From NCBI GenBank assembly GCA_963576725.1, contig OY755236.1, forward strand, positions 66,017,379-66,081,378: 64,000 nucleotides of DNA, read 5' to 3'. Both the position numbers and the translations under genes were made by a program. This stretch comes from Azorinus chamasolen. Its lineage: Eukaryota > Mollusca > Bivalvia > Cardiida > Solecurtidae. Shown piece by piece: positions 48,303-59,761 of the stretch. The number at the start of each line of letters is the position of its first letter. Position 1 is the first letter of the stretch. Under the pieces are notes generated by a model that ran no database searches, was not told the DNA's origin, and saw nothing but the letters and a program-made list of their open reading frames with translations.

Positions 48303-49467
48303 GATCTCTGTCTGCTACAGCTACTACCAGCAGTACAGGTGCACTAAAAATAGCCACTGGTCATCCCCCTCTCTGATGCTTGACCTGATGACCTGTTTAT
48401 GAGACTGAGTAAAGATAAGATACTTAAAAGTGCAGTCAGCTTCAAGTTTGCTAGAAAACTTGCCACCCTGGGGTGTAGCCAATTTTGACCACAGGAGCAT
48501 AATTTATATAACTTTTGTAGAAGTCCTGAAGTTGAAGCTATGTGCCAAATATGAAAGCTGGGGACCTTCTAGTTTTAGAGGAGATGTTCAAAGTTTTCAC
48601 TATACGTTTCTATTGAAAACTGAAAACCCCTGGGGCAGGGCCAATTTTGACCCCAGGGGTATAATTTATATAACTTTTGTAAAGGACCTACAGATGATGC
48701 TATGTGCCAAAGATGGAAGCTGAGACCCCTGTAGATTCAGAGGAGAAGAACTTTAAAGGTTCAAATTGTTGACGACGGACGACGCACGCTGACGGACGAC
48801 GGACATCAGGCGATCACAAAAGCTCACCCTGAGCACTTTGTGCTCTGGTGAGCTAAACAAGAGGGCCTGAAAGGCCCTGACATCGCTCACCAGACAATCA
48901 GAGGAGAAGATTTTCAAAGTTTTCACTATGTGTTTCTATAGAAAACTACCCAGCCCTGGGGCGGGCAAATTTTGACCCAAGGGGCATAATTTATGTAACT
49001 TTTGTAGAGGACCTCAAGTGAATTTTTTTTAAGAAAATGAAAACATATAACAATGTCATTCTATAGAAGGGCATGTACAAAAGTATGTAAACCCTCTCCC
49101 TGGGCAAATTGGTTGAATTTCAGAAAGAATAAATTAATCTATACATGTACTTATATTCAAAATTTCAGATATTTTCATTACACCTTCATGAGTTATTATT
49201 ATTCATATATTAATTCATTTTCAACCCTTCCCCTGTTTTATGTTTATTCAAAATTTAAATACCTACTGAATATTATCTAGCATTTAGCCCTGGTTATATA
49301 CAAGTTTAGTGAACCAAGAAAACCCATCCATATGCATAAGTGATCTGCAATTATCCCTAGTCAATATGCTTATGGCTGATCTCTCACTCTTCAAAGGTCC
49401 TATACCTTTAGCCTGCTAATATTACACCAGCTACTTGCTTTGGGTTTTTTTTTGCATTTATAACAAC

Positions 49468-49640
49468 CTTTGCAAACAGTCTGGATCAAGTCTGGATCCA
49501 GATGAGATACACAGTATTTTTGCATCTCATCAGGGTCCAAACTGTCTTTCACTATGACATTTGTTTTTTAAAAGATATGGAAGGAAACAACTTTTGCAGC
49601 AGATAACATTATTTGCAGACAGTAATTGCTCAGAGTGCAA
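49468..49640. mobile_element. Subfamily C MITE part
   Basis: 'gcaaacagtctggatcaagt' and 'ggatccagatgagatac' face 'gcatctcatcagggtccaaactg'. The right end is 'ctcagagtgcaaagggg'. Confidence 0.55.
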
Positions 49641-50911
49641 AGGGGATTGGAGAAAACTATGCTAGACACCAAATGACCTCCATAATAACCTGCATGATGT
49701 TTACAACACATCAAAGAGCAAAGAGTTCCTGGGCATCAGAGAGGCTAATATCACAGTGAAAATATTGCAGCTGCATTTTTCTGGAGTGTAAATCTGGAGA
49801 GTGTGTACTAGCAGTCTCCTAGTAAATAATGGTCAGTTTGAATTAGCTGAAACAGCAGCCTGCTCTAAGAAACTGGTCACCTCAGGGTGGGGCCAATTTT
49901 GACCCAAGGGGCATAATTTATATAACTTTTGTAGAGGACCTGAACATGATGCTATGTGCCAAATATGAAAGTTGAAAATTTTCCGGTTTCAGAAGAGATG
50001 ATTTTTAAAGATTTCACTACATGTTTCTAATGAAAACAATGCACCCCTGGGGCGGGGCCAATTTTGACCCCAGGGGCATAATTTATATAACTTTTGTAGA
50101 GGACCTACACATGATGCTATGTGCCAAATATGAAAGCTGAGAACCCTATAGATTCAGAGGAGAAGATTTTTAAAGGTTCAAATTGTTGACGACGGACGAC
50201 GAACGACGGACGACGCACGGACGACGGACATCAGGCGATCACAAAAGCTCACCCTGAGCACTTTGTGCTCTGGTGAGCTAAAAAGGGGAAGAACTCCAAA
50301 AATATAGATGCTAGAGTTATGGCCCTTGTGTATGGCACTACCCCTCATCATGATTGTTCCATATGTGAAGTTTCAAATCAATTGAACCAGTAGATAAAGA
50401 GTTATTGTCCGGACAAAAAAATATGTAAAAGGGGAATAACTCCAAAAATATTGATGCTAGAGTTATGACCCTTGTGCATGACACTAGCCCTCATCATGCT
50501 TCTTCAATGTGTGAAGTTATAATGAATTTGGCCTAACTTTGTAGGAGATATGGCCCGGACAAGAAGCGTGACAGACGGACAGACGGACAGACGGAATCGA
50601 GCAAACCTATAGTCCCCCAACCGGTAACCGGTGGGGGACTAATAAACACTCTTGAATTTGTAAATTATACCAAACATTTCTCTTGAGTTTGTAGATTATA
50701 AGCCTACTGCATATAATAAGTGTTGGACCGTTTAATTTTCACCGTTTAATTTTCAGGAGTATGAAAGAAGACCCAAATTCTAGTTTTTGTTGTCAATTTG
50801 TTAATTTACTAGTAAAACTATGCATTTTTTACTATTTACACCTGATATTGCAAAGTAAGGAAAATGGAAATTGTGTAAAAAAACAAAACTGTGCAGAATG
50901 CCTGTTTTATC

Positions 50912-51163
50912 TTAACCATTTCCTTCATATAAACACATTTTCACACATTTGCAAACAGAGTAGACCCAGACCAGACAGCTCCTATAGGAGTCGTCTGATC
51001 AGGGTCTGCTCTGTTTGCTTATGATAACATGTATATATATGATTCTATAATTCATGCCTCAGCAAAAATATCTTGTACATAATATGCCAATATGAAAATT
51101 CCGCTAATAAATATTCATGGTGCCATTATTTCTTACATGAATACTGAACAGGGAAAGGTTTAA
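50912..51163 (+). mobile_element. TTAA MITE, subfamily A
   Basis: TTAACCATTTCCTTC / CAGGGAAAGGTTTAA. Hairpin: gcaaacagagtagacccagacc / gatcagggtctgctctgtttgc around gctcctataggagt. Confidence 0.87.
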
Positions 51164-51613
51164 ATGTACAATGTTTTGAACATCCAAGGAAATTAACTGA
51201 ATATATAATTATATAATTTCATGATCTTCCCTTTCGAGGAAATTATCTGTGCATTTCAGACATTTTCGATTCTGTATTGAGAAAGTATGGGTAACACAGA
51301 GATTAAATTCTCTTCACTGAAATTTGCAGATGAGTATTATATTATTATCATTAATATGTTCAAATAAAATTGCTATGGGGCAGTAATCATTAGATCTGTG
51401 TGTCTTTAACGTTTTCACACATTTCAGATTTTCACATTGTAACCGTTCTCATTTTGGCATTTCCTTAAAGATGACAAGTGATGAATTATCGTCATATGAG
51501 GTAAGCATGATGGCAGGGGACCAGAGACTAGCATCATAACAACTGGAATATCACATTCCGGGGTGGAATACATTAAATTATATAGGCATTGAACAGGGAC
51601 CACATGATCATTA

Positions 51614-51814
<201 letters not shown>

Positions 51815-52502
51815 TTAACAAAAACAACACACATAACAGCTAGTGCTATCAAAAGATTCATTTTCAAAAGTGCATTCACCTTATTCAGTGAAAAAAAATC
51901 AGTGAACTTTTAAAAAAAAATAATTATGAAACACATTAAAAATTCTAAACACAACAGTTACTATGGTAATGTGCTCTTTTGATAAAACGAAACCTTTATG
52001 GCACTTTAAAGCATATGTGACATACCAACATTGTTACTTTTTTTAGAATGAATTGTTCTAAAAAACTAAAAAATATACACTTAATCATAGCCAATTCTAT
52101 TACTTTCAAAGTGATAGTAAGTAATTTGTTCTAATGTTTAATCCAATTAATTCCTGAACTTGTGCACTGGTTCAGACAAGGCTAAGAATAAACCTGTCAC
52201 TCTTGATAAAATAAGAGTGTTTAAAAAAAACATGTGTCACCTGCCAGCAGAACTGACACCAAAAAAGGTGACGAAAAAAGCATGACAAGACAGACAGACA
52301 GACAGATGGATAGAAAGATAAACTGACAGATGAAAAAGTATTACAGCAGGTGACACAGGCACTAAAACATAAACATCACCAAAATCGTTCCTCATAAACT
52401 TACACGAGTATAATTCAATACATTTTTTAAATGAAATTATAATTCAATAATAATAATCATCATATTATAATCACATTACATTTACTTTTTAAGTTATATA
52501 AA

Positions 52503-52700
52503 AACAAGAGCACCATATGAGGGTGCCAACGCTCTTCTGTTCGATTGTAGCCTTTGTGACAGTGAACAAGTGTGTGAAGTTTCATAAAATTTGCATGAAT
52601 ATCAAAGATGTAATTGCCAAAGTTAAAGTTTCCGGAAGACGACAACGGAAGCGCGGACGCTGGAGTTACAACAATAGCTCGTATTACTTTCTTCGAGGTA
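52503..52700 (+). repeat. Tandem-type element fragment, 'acaagagcacc' family
   Basis: Starts 'aacaagagcaccatatgagggtgccaacgctctt' with an imperfect 5' hairpin (gcaccatatgagggtgc). Contains 'aatgtgtgaagtttca..aaattt' and 'gaagacgacaacggaagcgcgg'. Its relative is at 35626. Confidence 0.5.
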
Positions 52701-53743
52701 TCTTGGCTTCAACACATACAAACAAGTGGGCCATGATGGCCATATATCACTCAGCTGAAAATTGTAACACTAGATAGAGGTAACAAGTCAAACCAATGAG
52801 AGAAAATGAAGATAAGAGGGCCATCATAAGTGGATTTAAATTATTCAACTGGAGAATACTCAATTTGTTTAAAATGCATGGTAGCCATAATTAATTCATA
52901 TTATGGTAATTAGGACAATTCCTACCAAAAGATTATTCAAATTGGACCACCAGGAAAAGAAGATTTTTTTTTAAGTTTTCTCTACTGTCATATAAGATAA
53001 GTTAGCCAACCCCTGCCATCCAAGTTTTTTCATGTAGCAGCATCATTTTAGCTATTTGATAAAGTGCCGACAAGGGATTTTCCTACCAAATGCCAATTCA
53101 TTTGGTAGAAGATATTTTTAAAGTTGTCCATAAAGACATAAGAAGGAAATTTAGCCCTGTCCTTGATGGCCATGTTTTTATAAATATCAACTTGGTTTTA
53201 GCAATTTTGGAAGAGGGTCATTAGGACTATTCCTACCAAATAAAATTAAATTGGACCTCCAGTTTTGGAGAAGATGCTTTTTGAAGTTTTCCCTATGGTC
53301 ATATAAGGAAATTTAGCTCTGCCACTGGTGGCCATGTTTTTTTCTCCATATATCAGGAATTTTTAACAAGAGGGCCATTGGCCCTATATCGCTCACCTGA
53401 GTTACAATGATATATTGACAATGTTAATTTTTCAGTGGTCAACATTTCTAGCAGATGATAGAAGCTTAGTGCACTGCTTTCACCCTTTCACTGCTGAATA
53501 AACTTGAACTGGATTCAGATCTAATACCAAGTGACTGATTGACCAAGATCTAAACTGTTTACAACTTGTGCCAATTTTGCCTTAGGCCAAAATGCCTAAA
53601 ACTGGTCTTTGAGAAATTCAAATGACGTCAATAAAGCTATGCAATTATACCTTGATCCAGGTATATAGGCAAATAAAGTGTTAGGCAGTACATAATGCCA
53701 GTCTTTGAGTGAAATGACCAATAAAAATATCTTTAAAAATCTT

Positions 53744-54138
53744 TTAACCCTTTCCCTCATATAAACCTGTTTTTAAGCATTAGCAAACAGAGTAGACCCA
53801 GATCAGATGACTCCTATAGAAGCTGTCTGATCAGGGTCTGCTCTGTTTCTTTTGACACAATAGAGATCTGATTCTACAGTTTTTGTCAAAGCAAAAACTT
53901 CTCTTCACAGAAATAATGTGTTTTACGCATTAAAAGTAAGAGTAGACCCAAATCAGACGGCTCCTATAGAAGCTGTCTGATCAGGGTCTCCTCTGTTTGC
54001 ATTTGACAAGATAGAGATTTGATTTTACAGTTTTTATCAAAGCTAAAACTTCTCTTTATGGAAATAACATGTTTTTACGCATTAGCAAACAGAGTAGACC
54101 CAGATCAATTTTTGTCAAAGCAAACAGGTAAAGGGTTA
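53744..54138 (+). mobile_element. TTAA MITE with hairpin segment repeated in tandem
   Basis: TTAACCCTTTCCCTCATA / CAGGTAAAGGGTTAA. The stretch from 'gcattagcaaacagagtagaccc' to 'tttttgtcaaagcaaa' occurs three times (53776, 53928, 54080), the last without its right arm. Outer ends are single. Confidence 0.8.
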
Positions 54139-54717
54139 ATAGGTGTTTAGAAGTAATTCTAGCTCTAGGTATGAATATCTGATGATAAGTCAATTAAAAC
54201 GGGTCATTAGTTTTTTTAACAATAGAAATTGAGAAGAATTACTCATTTTTTGAGTAAAATTAATTATTGATTGACAATAATTTTGATTAACTTAAGACAT
54301 TATTTGTTTTAAAAATCAAATTAAAATAAATACAATTAGTAGCAAGGAGAAAAGACTTTATTAAACACCTAAATTTCAACTAAATGCAATTAATGAAGAC
54401 TCGCATAATAAAATTTATTAAAATAAATGATCATAATGAAACTAATTTTTTTTTTCCAATCACGTAAATTAACTGCAGAAACAAATATAACATAGTGCAA
54501 AGACCTAAGATAACATTTAGCTGTGAAATTCCCTGTTTAGTTGCACCACAAATCACTCACACTACACACTATGGAGTTAATGGGTCAACATTCCTTTCAA
54601 AATGCCTTTAATTTTCTTAAAATAAACTTCGGGCGACTGTTTGTTCTGTATGTGGTGTTTCCTGCATAACTCATTTTCGTACTTTTACTTTCATTTTTTT
54701 GCAAAAATATGGTTAAG

Positions 54718-54828
54718 ATGACAAACAGTTTGGATCCTGATGAGACGCCGCATTATGTGGCCTCTCATCTGGATCCAAACTGTTTGCATAGGTAATCACA
54801 GTTTCACCACTAGCGTGCAAAGAGTTAA
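54718..54828. mobile_element. Subfamily C MITE, right part
   Basis: 'aacagtttggatcctgatgaga' / 'tctcatctggatccaaactgtt', then 'ccactagcgtgcaaagagttaa'. The best-preserved C hairpin in the window. Confidence 0.7.
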
Positions 54829-54909
54829 GAATAATGCATTGACCTGGAGAGATTTTACTGCTCAGTACTGTAACCTTTTAACTGTAGTTTCTGATGTGAA
54901 GAAGTCTAT

Positions 54910-55105
54910 TTAACCCTTAATTTCCCTCATATAAACTTGTTTTCACGCATCTGCAAACAGAGTAGACCCAGATAAGGTGGCTCCTATAGGAAAAGGGTCT
55001 GCTATTTGCTAATGGAATTTAATAGATCTGTTTCTATGCCTTCTAAAACAGCTACACTGAACCACCTTCCCTATTTTATTATAAATAGTTATAAATAGAA
55101 TAACT
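54910..55105 (+). mobile_element. Subfamily A MITE, right end lost
   Basis: TTAACCCTTAATTTCCCTC at the left. Hairpin: gcaaacagagtagacccagataagg / aaaagggtctgctatttgc, part of the centre deleted. No GGGTTAA on the right. Confidence 0.6.
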
Positions 55106-56599
55106 ATTCAGGAGGCACTAGAACTCCAATGCAGTTATCTCCCTTTGTCCTTTATGGCTATGCTGATGAGACAAGGGAAATAACTGTGAGGAAATTGTTA
55201 AGAGGGAACTTTTTAACTGTAGTTTCTGATGTTAAGAAGTCTAAAGCCCCAGGGTGAGACCATTTTTGGCCCAGGGGTCATTATTTGAAAACACTTGGTA
55301 GTGGTATATTAGGTGATGCTTCATACCAAATATCTTAGCTCTAGATTATGTGGCTTCAGACAAGAAGATTTTTAAAGGTTTCCCTATATAAGTCTATGTA
55401 AAAATTACAAGCCCCAGGGCAGGGCCATTTTTGGCCCTGGGGTCAACATTTGAACAAACTTGGTAAAGGACCATTAGATGATGCTACATGTATATACCAA
55501 ATATCAAAGCTCTAGAAATTGTGGTTTCAGAGAAGAAGATTTTTAAAGATTTAAAAAAAAAAACCTTTAAAAGTAGTGGGGCGGGGCCATTTTTTGCCCA
55601 GGGGTCATGATTTTAACAAACATGATAGAGGACAACCTAAGGTACATTTCTGTGAAATTTGGTTGAAATCCTCCCAGTGGTTTAGGAGAAGAAGTCATTT
55701 GAAATAAAAGTGAACGGACATACGGACGACAGGCGGTCACAATAGCTCACCTTGAGCCTTTGACTCAGGTGAGCTAAAAAGTGTCACCAGGGTACTATTC
55801 CTACCAAATTCTATTCAAATGGACCACTGGTTCTGGAGAAGATTTTAAAGGTTTTCTATATAATTATATAAAGAAATCTAGTCCTGCCTCTGGTAGCTAT
55901 GGGTTTTTTAAATATCAATTTGACACAGATCTACATGGAATTTAATGACTTGAATAAATTTAAAAGTATTTCATAATCTTGTTAGATATGTCTGGTAAGA
56001 ATTGACCCATGTTTTGGAGATGTTTATTGAAGTAACATATTGATGACTGACAGATGATAAAAAACTGACTGAATGAATGATTATGACGAATGATGATGAT
56101 AAATGATGATGATGATGATGCATTTTCTCAACAACTGATTTTGTGTGCATATAAATAGTACAGAATGCATCAACTGCCAGATATACTTGTCATAAAGTAA
56201 TTAGTTTGACAGTGCACAATATGACTGTGTTGAGTAGAATCACCTGCAATAAGAATGGATTTATCTTTTGACTTACTTGTTTCTGCATGGGCTCATATCC
56301 CTCACAATAAACCACACCTACTATTCAACAGGTTCAGCTGTACTTGTTACTATAATTAAGCACTACCACTTACCTTTCATTTGTCAAGATCCAATCTTCA
56401 GTATACAGCATGAACTCTACACTTACTGACAATTCAATTCATTTGTACAGTTAAATAAATCCATTTGGCATCATTTTTATAACGTTGAATAAGACTGACA
56501 TAGTAGCAAATAGTGTAGACCCTGATCAAACTGTTCATTCAGGTTTAATCTGGGTCTGCAATATTTGCCTAAGTCTGTCTATTTGAATACTAAGAGTAA

Positions 56600-56845
56600 T
56601 TAACACTTTACTCCATAAATAAGCCTTTCTACGCCTTTGCAAATAGAGTAGTACTAGATCAGATGGCTCCTATAGGAGCCTGTCTGATCAGGGTCTGCTC
56701 TGTTTGCTTATAAGATAGATCTAATTCTATAGATACAGTCATGACGAAAATGTCCTTTATTTGTAGTGCTATTATAAAAATTCAGTTAATTAATATTAAT
56801 GATGTCATTATTTCTGGCATGAATATTCATAGAGTAAAGTGTTAA
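56600..56845 (+). mobile_element. TTAA MITE, subfamily A
   Basis: TTAACACTTTACTCC / GAGTAAAGTGTTAA: both ends carry the same CCC to CAC / GGG to GTG change, i.e. a compensated pair. Hairpin around ggctcctataggagcc. Confidence 0.87.
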
Positions 56846-57093
56846 GGTAATCACTGTTGCTAATAATGCAATACTCTACAAAATATAAAATTATCTCTCT
56901 GTATGCAGGAGACACATGCATTATCATTTACAAACAATGTAGACCCTGACCAGAAGGCCTAGAGGAACATTCTGATTAGGGTCTGCACTGTTTGTTATAC
57001 AACCTCCTCTAGCAAGTTTAAGCCTTTCATACTAAGTGGCCGCTATAGTGACTCTATGGGCTAGTCCACTTTCATAATGCAGTGTTGAAAGTT

Positions 57094-57345
57094 TTAACCC
57101 TTTCCTTCATACAAACGCGCTTTCATGAATTTGCAAATAGAAACCCAGATCAGACAGATCCTATAAGAGCCGTCTGAGCAGGGTCTGCTCTGTTTGCTAA
57201 TGGAATTTGATAGATCTGATCAAATTCTACACTTTCTAAAATGGCTACAATGTTCCATCTTCCAAATTTCCTTATAACAATTTTGTCCATGAATATTCTG
57301 TAGGTATTAAAATTTGTGATAAACATAGAACATTGAAAGTGTTAA
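57094..57345 (+). mobile_element. TTAA MITE, subfamily A
   Basis: TTAACCCTTTCCTTCATA / CATTGAAAGTGTTAA. Hairpin: gaaacccagatcagacagatcc / ccgtctgagcagggtctgctctgtttgc. A subfamily B scrap precedes it at 56898-57010. Confidence 0.8.
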
Positions 57346-57354
57346 TGGATTGTA

Positions 57355-57533
57355 TTAAACCTTCCAATGAGTGAACTATCATTTGCAAACAGTGTAGCCA
57401 CAGATGAGAGGTTTCTTAGAGGATCCCTCTGATGGTCTGCACTGTTTGATATTTAACTAATCATACAAGAGCTGTCTGGTCTGGGTCTTTTCTGTTTACA
57501 AAGGTGAAAAAGGCTTACCAAGTAAAGGCTTAA
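57355..57533. mobile_element. Subfamily A/B MITE, rearranged
   Basis: TTAAACCTTCCAATGAG at the left and AAGTAAAGGCTTAA at the right. It contains both a B hairpin (gcaaacagtgtag / tctgcactgtttg) and an A right arm (gctgtctggtctgggtcttttctg), so it may be two elements fused. Confidence 0.5.
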
Positions 57534-58193
57534 ACTACTTTCAAGATAAACATTGTGCATGCAAATCATTAAAACCAAAAATTGGAAAAAGAAAAGAACA
57601 AAAAAAACAACTTACCTGAAAAAAAGAGCAGAGAGGAAATAAAACTTAATACTTTGTTGTTGTTGTTATTGATGATGATGCTGACATTTCTTCAATCACA
57701 TTAACCTGATTTAGCCCAAAACTTCATGCAATGACAAACAATTTCATTAAAACCAATAACATCTGGCCAAGAATTATAAATATGCAACGAATACAAAACA
57801 AGAACAACTGTAAATCCAAAAGTGGACAACATCAGATACAGTTATTTCCCCTACATTATTTCTGATCAAATGTGTCTGTTTTAACAAAACTATAGTCTCC
57901 AAGCGAGAAATTGACATCATGTGCCAAAGTCAGCATTATTCCTGAATGTCCTGTCTGCAAAATGGATTTGCCCTTTTATATCTTGTTTCTTGATGAGCAC
58001 ACATCAAGCATGCCAACTAGACAGAGTGTTGCTGAGGGTGTCAGATATAGTTTACATTATAGTCAACCATTTGCACCGAGTATACTCATACTTCTTCATT
58101 AAAATACAGGTCTGAAAGCCTTTTGTAACTGGTTGAAGACCATTAAGTAAGCAGAGTGACGTTACCCTTTCAAAATGGAATGCTCCATCATTA
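57534..58193. other. Intronic, with candidate recursive splice site
   Basis: Apart from the splice-like motif at 57600-57640 and an imperfect (GTT/GAT) run at 57655-57682, nothing is recognised. The overlapping small frames at 57911-58115 look spurious. Confidence 0.5.
57600..57640 (-). promoter_or_regulatory. Candidate recursive splice site (zero-length exon)
   Basis: The minus strand reads ctctttttttcag directly followed by gtaagttg, with the junction at 57616/57615. A strong 3' splice site abuts a strong 5' splice site with no exon between. This is the ratchet-point pattern known from long Drosophila and vertebrate introns. It lies in the long (at least 12 kb) intron upstream of the 51688 exon, on the coding strand of that gene. 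Function is inferred from the motif only. Confidence 0.5.
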
Positions 58194-58422
58194 ATTGAGC
58201 CCTTTCCTCAAAATGACACCTTTTAACGCCTCTGTAAAAGTCACTTTTTGAAACCATTGTGATCAACAGAGCATTTGCTCCATAGAACAAAATTTAATGC
58301 TCCATTTATTACAATGGTTTTAAATCTACACAATTCTAAATTTATCTTTTGCTAAATGCTCCTTTTCCATAGATTCATTCAAAGAGGTTAGTCTAAAACT
58401 AGCCTACAAGGAAATGGGTTAA
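58194..58422. mobile_element. TTAA MITE, subfamily D
   Basis: 'gagccctttcctcaaaatgacaccttttaacgcctctg' on the left (first bases diverged), GGAAATGGGTTAA on the right. The arm gtcactttttgaaaccattgtgatc faces 'attacaatggtttta'. Confidence 0.7.
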
Positions 58423-58603
58423 AGACAAAGGCCATTCCGTATAAAGAAAATAATTTGTGAGAGAATTTTTAATGCCAAAAAGTGCAAAAGCTGATCAGAA
58501 GGCTCCTCTAAAAATCTTCCGATCTCGGTTTACAATGTTTGCAAATCTTGAAATGTCATTACATGCTAATGGAATTTGATAGATCTGTTTAGAACAATTC
58601 TGT

Positions 58604-58760
58604 ACAGTAAAACCCCTCTAAACTGGATGTTAAATTTAGTATAAATATTGGTCTTGGAGACAGGTGGAAGCTTAATGCCAGGTGAAAAACATGTAGAAAG
58701 CTCCTACAGGAGTTTTCTGCATGACTTTTCACCCTGAATTAAGCAGCATCCTGCCTAAAA
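58604..58760. repeat. Possible transposon end with hairpin
   Basis: 'cagtaaaacccctctaaactgg' looks like a terminal repeat. Downstream, 'ggtgaaaaacatgtagaaagctcc' is mirrored by 'ggagttttctgcatgacttttcacc'. I could not find the other end. Confidence 0.35.
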
Positions 58761-58862
58761 GTATCGAAATTCTTCTCTACTAGAATTTGAATACTTCTTT
58801 GACTAAATCTACCGAAAAGAAGAATTTACAAGAGAACAGGAATTTTTTTAGAAATGTGTAGT

Positions 58863-58977
58863 TTTGAACCATTGCAATAAATACTATGGAGCAAAATGCT
58901 CTGTTTACCACAATGGTTTCAAGAAGTGACTTTTACAGAGGCATAGAAAGGCGTATTTATGGAGGAAAAAGCTAACT
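58863..58977. mobile_element. Subfamily D MITE, half
   Basis: 'tgaaccattgcaataaatac' and 'ccacaatggtttcaagaagtgac', then 'cttttacagaggcatagaaaggcg'. The left end is missing. Confidence 0.55.
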
Positions 58978-59030
58978 GAGCTACAAGATATTTCCTTTTC
59001 TATGTTGCAGTTGTTATTTCCACCATACTT

Positions 59031-59266
59031 TTAACTGTTTACCTCATGAATATTCATGCAAGAAATAATAACTCTAAATATTAATTAGCTGAAAGTTTAC
59101 AATAGCATTATGAAGAAGGGATTTTTTACCACAGCAGAAATTAAGGATTCAATGCCATATAATTCCGTAACAGACAGATCTGACAGCAAAAACAGGAGCC
59201 TTCCGATCTAGGTCTATGCTATTTGCAAAGACATTCAAAGGCGTGTCTAGCAGGTCAACAAATTAA
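59031..59266 (-). mobile_element. TTAA MITE, subfamily A, degenerate
   Basis: TTAACTGTTTACCTCATG at the left, 'ggtcaacaaattaa' at the right. Interior 'tgcaagaaataataac', 'agatctgacagc', 'gatctaggtctatgc'. A subfamily C right end follows at 59270-59347. Confidence 0.6.
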
Positions 59267-59461
59267 CTTTTGTATGGCATCTCATCTTGATCCAAACTGT
59301 TTTATAGGTAATCATGATTTTGCCACTGGCATGCATGCAAAGAGTTAATCAATAAGCTCATTCTGAACAGGTTACACTTCCATCTCTAGAGAACAATTCA
59401 TTGTCCATCAATCTGAATCATCAGCTCCAATGTCCTTATAGTACCTGTGTCCTCACTGTCA

Positions 59462-59640
59462 TTAACCCATTCCCTCATATTGATGCCTTTAAACCCCTCT
59501 GTAAATGTCACTTTTTGAAACCATCATGCAAAACAAAACTGTCTGCAACAAAGCAGCAAAGTTTGGATCCTGATGACATTACCAGTTACTTAGCATCAGA
59601 TCTGGATCCAAACTGTACATGTTTGCAAAAGTCATGACAA
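59462..59640. mobile_element. Subfamily D left end joined to subfamily C core
   Basis: TTAACCCATTCCCTCA, then 'gtcactttttgaaaccatc' (D) breaks at ~59530 into 'aaagtttggatcctgatgaca' / 'agatctggatccaaactgt' (C). Either nested or chimeric. Confidence 0.5.
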
Positions 59641-59761
59641 ATTATTTGATAGTGTTGATAGGGCTACCCTTCATTCTGCTATATAATACCATACCTAATG
59701 TTACTACCCAATGATTCTTACACACTGTTCTGACAAGAATCAAAAGTTTCCTCAGTAGTAG

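Larger units (their letters stand above)
47061..50280 (+). repeat. Block of 'ACAAGAGGGCC' elements nested in the above
   Basis: 5' ends at 47061 (gacaagagggccagaatggcc), 47454 and 48857; 3' ends at 48855 and 50280 (caaaagctcaccctgagcac / tttgtgctctggtgagcta). Units contain 'ccctggggcggggccaattttgacc' and 'aatttatataacttttgtagagg'. At least two elements, with MITEs inside (47972-48302, 49468-49640). Confidence 0.75.
46099..50644 (+). repeat. Tandem element ('atggcccttgtgcatgac' family) split by inserts
   Basis: The 5' end is near 46099 (aacaagggcatg..gagtcccccaccgg). ~145 bp units with 'ggggaa.aactccaaaaatattgatgctagagttatggccc' (in pieces) run to 47060 and resume at 50281-50580. The 3' end is GACAGACGGACAGACGGACAG, then 'agtcccccaaccggtaaccggtgggggact' in two arms and aataaa. 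GTCCCCCACCGG versus CCGGTGGGGGAC are subterminal inverted repeats. The left end lies ~13 bp from a CaMKII exon. Confidence 0.82.
53366..55778 (+). repeat. 'ACAAGAGGGCC' element, nested and itself a host
   Basis: 5' end aacaagagggccattggccctatatcgctcacctgag-type (53366-53400). Core units at 55240-55700 contain 'gggcggggccatttttggcccaggggtca'-type strings and 'gaagatttttaaag'. 3' end: 'acaatagctcaccttgagcc' / 'tttgactcaggtgagctaaaaa'. MITEs at 53744, 54718 and 54910 lie inside. Confidence 0.72.
52814..55920 (+). repeat. Tandem element ('attcctaccaaa' family) split by a younger element
   Basis: Units near 52910, 53080 and 53220 share 'ttaggac.attcctaccaaa', 'ttggacc.cca' and 'gaagattttt..aagttttc'. 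A fourth unit appears at 55785-55910 after the insert (gggtactattcctaccaaattc). Confidence 0.65.

Noticed and set aside
56371..56420. Strong donor-like 'aaag|gtaagtg' on the minus strand, possible hidden exon
   Set aside because: No polypyrimidine acceptor or conserved kinase codons lie upstream, and the missing CaMKII exon (ending in HRDLK) does not match.
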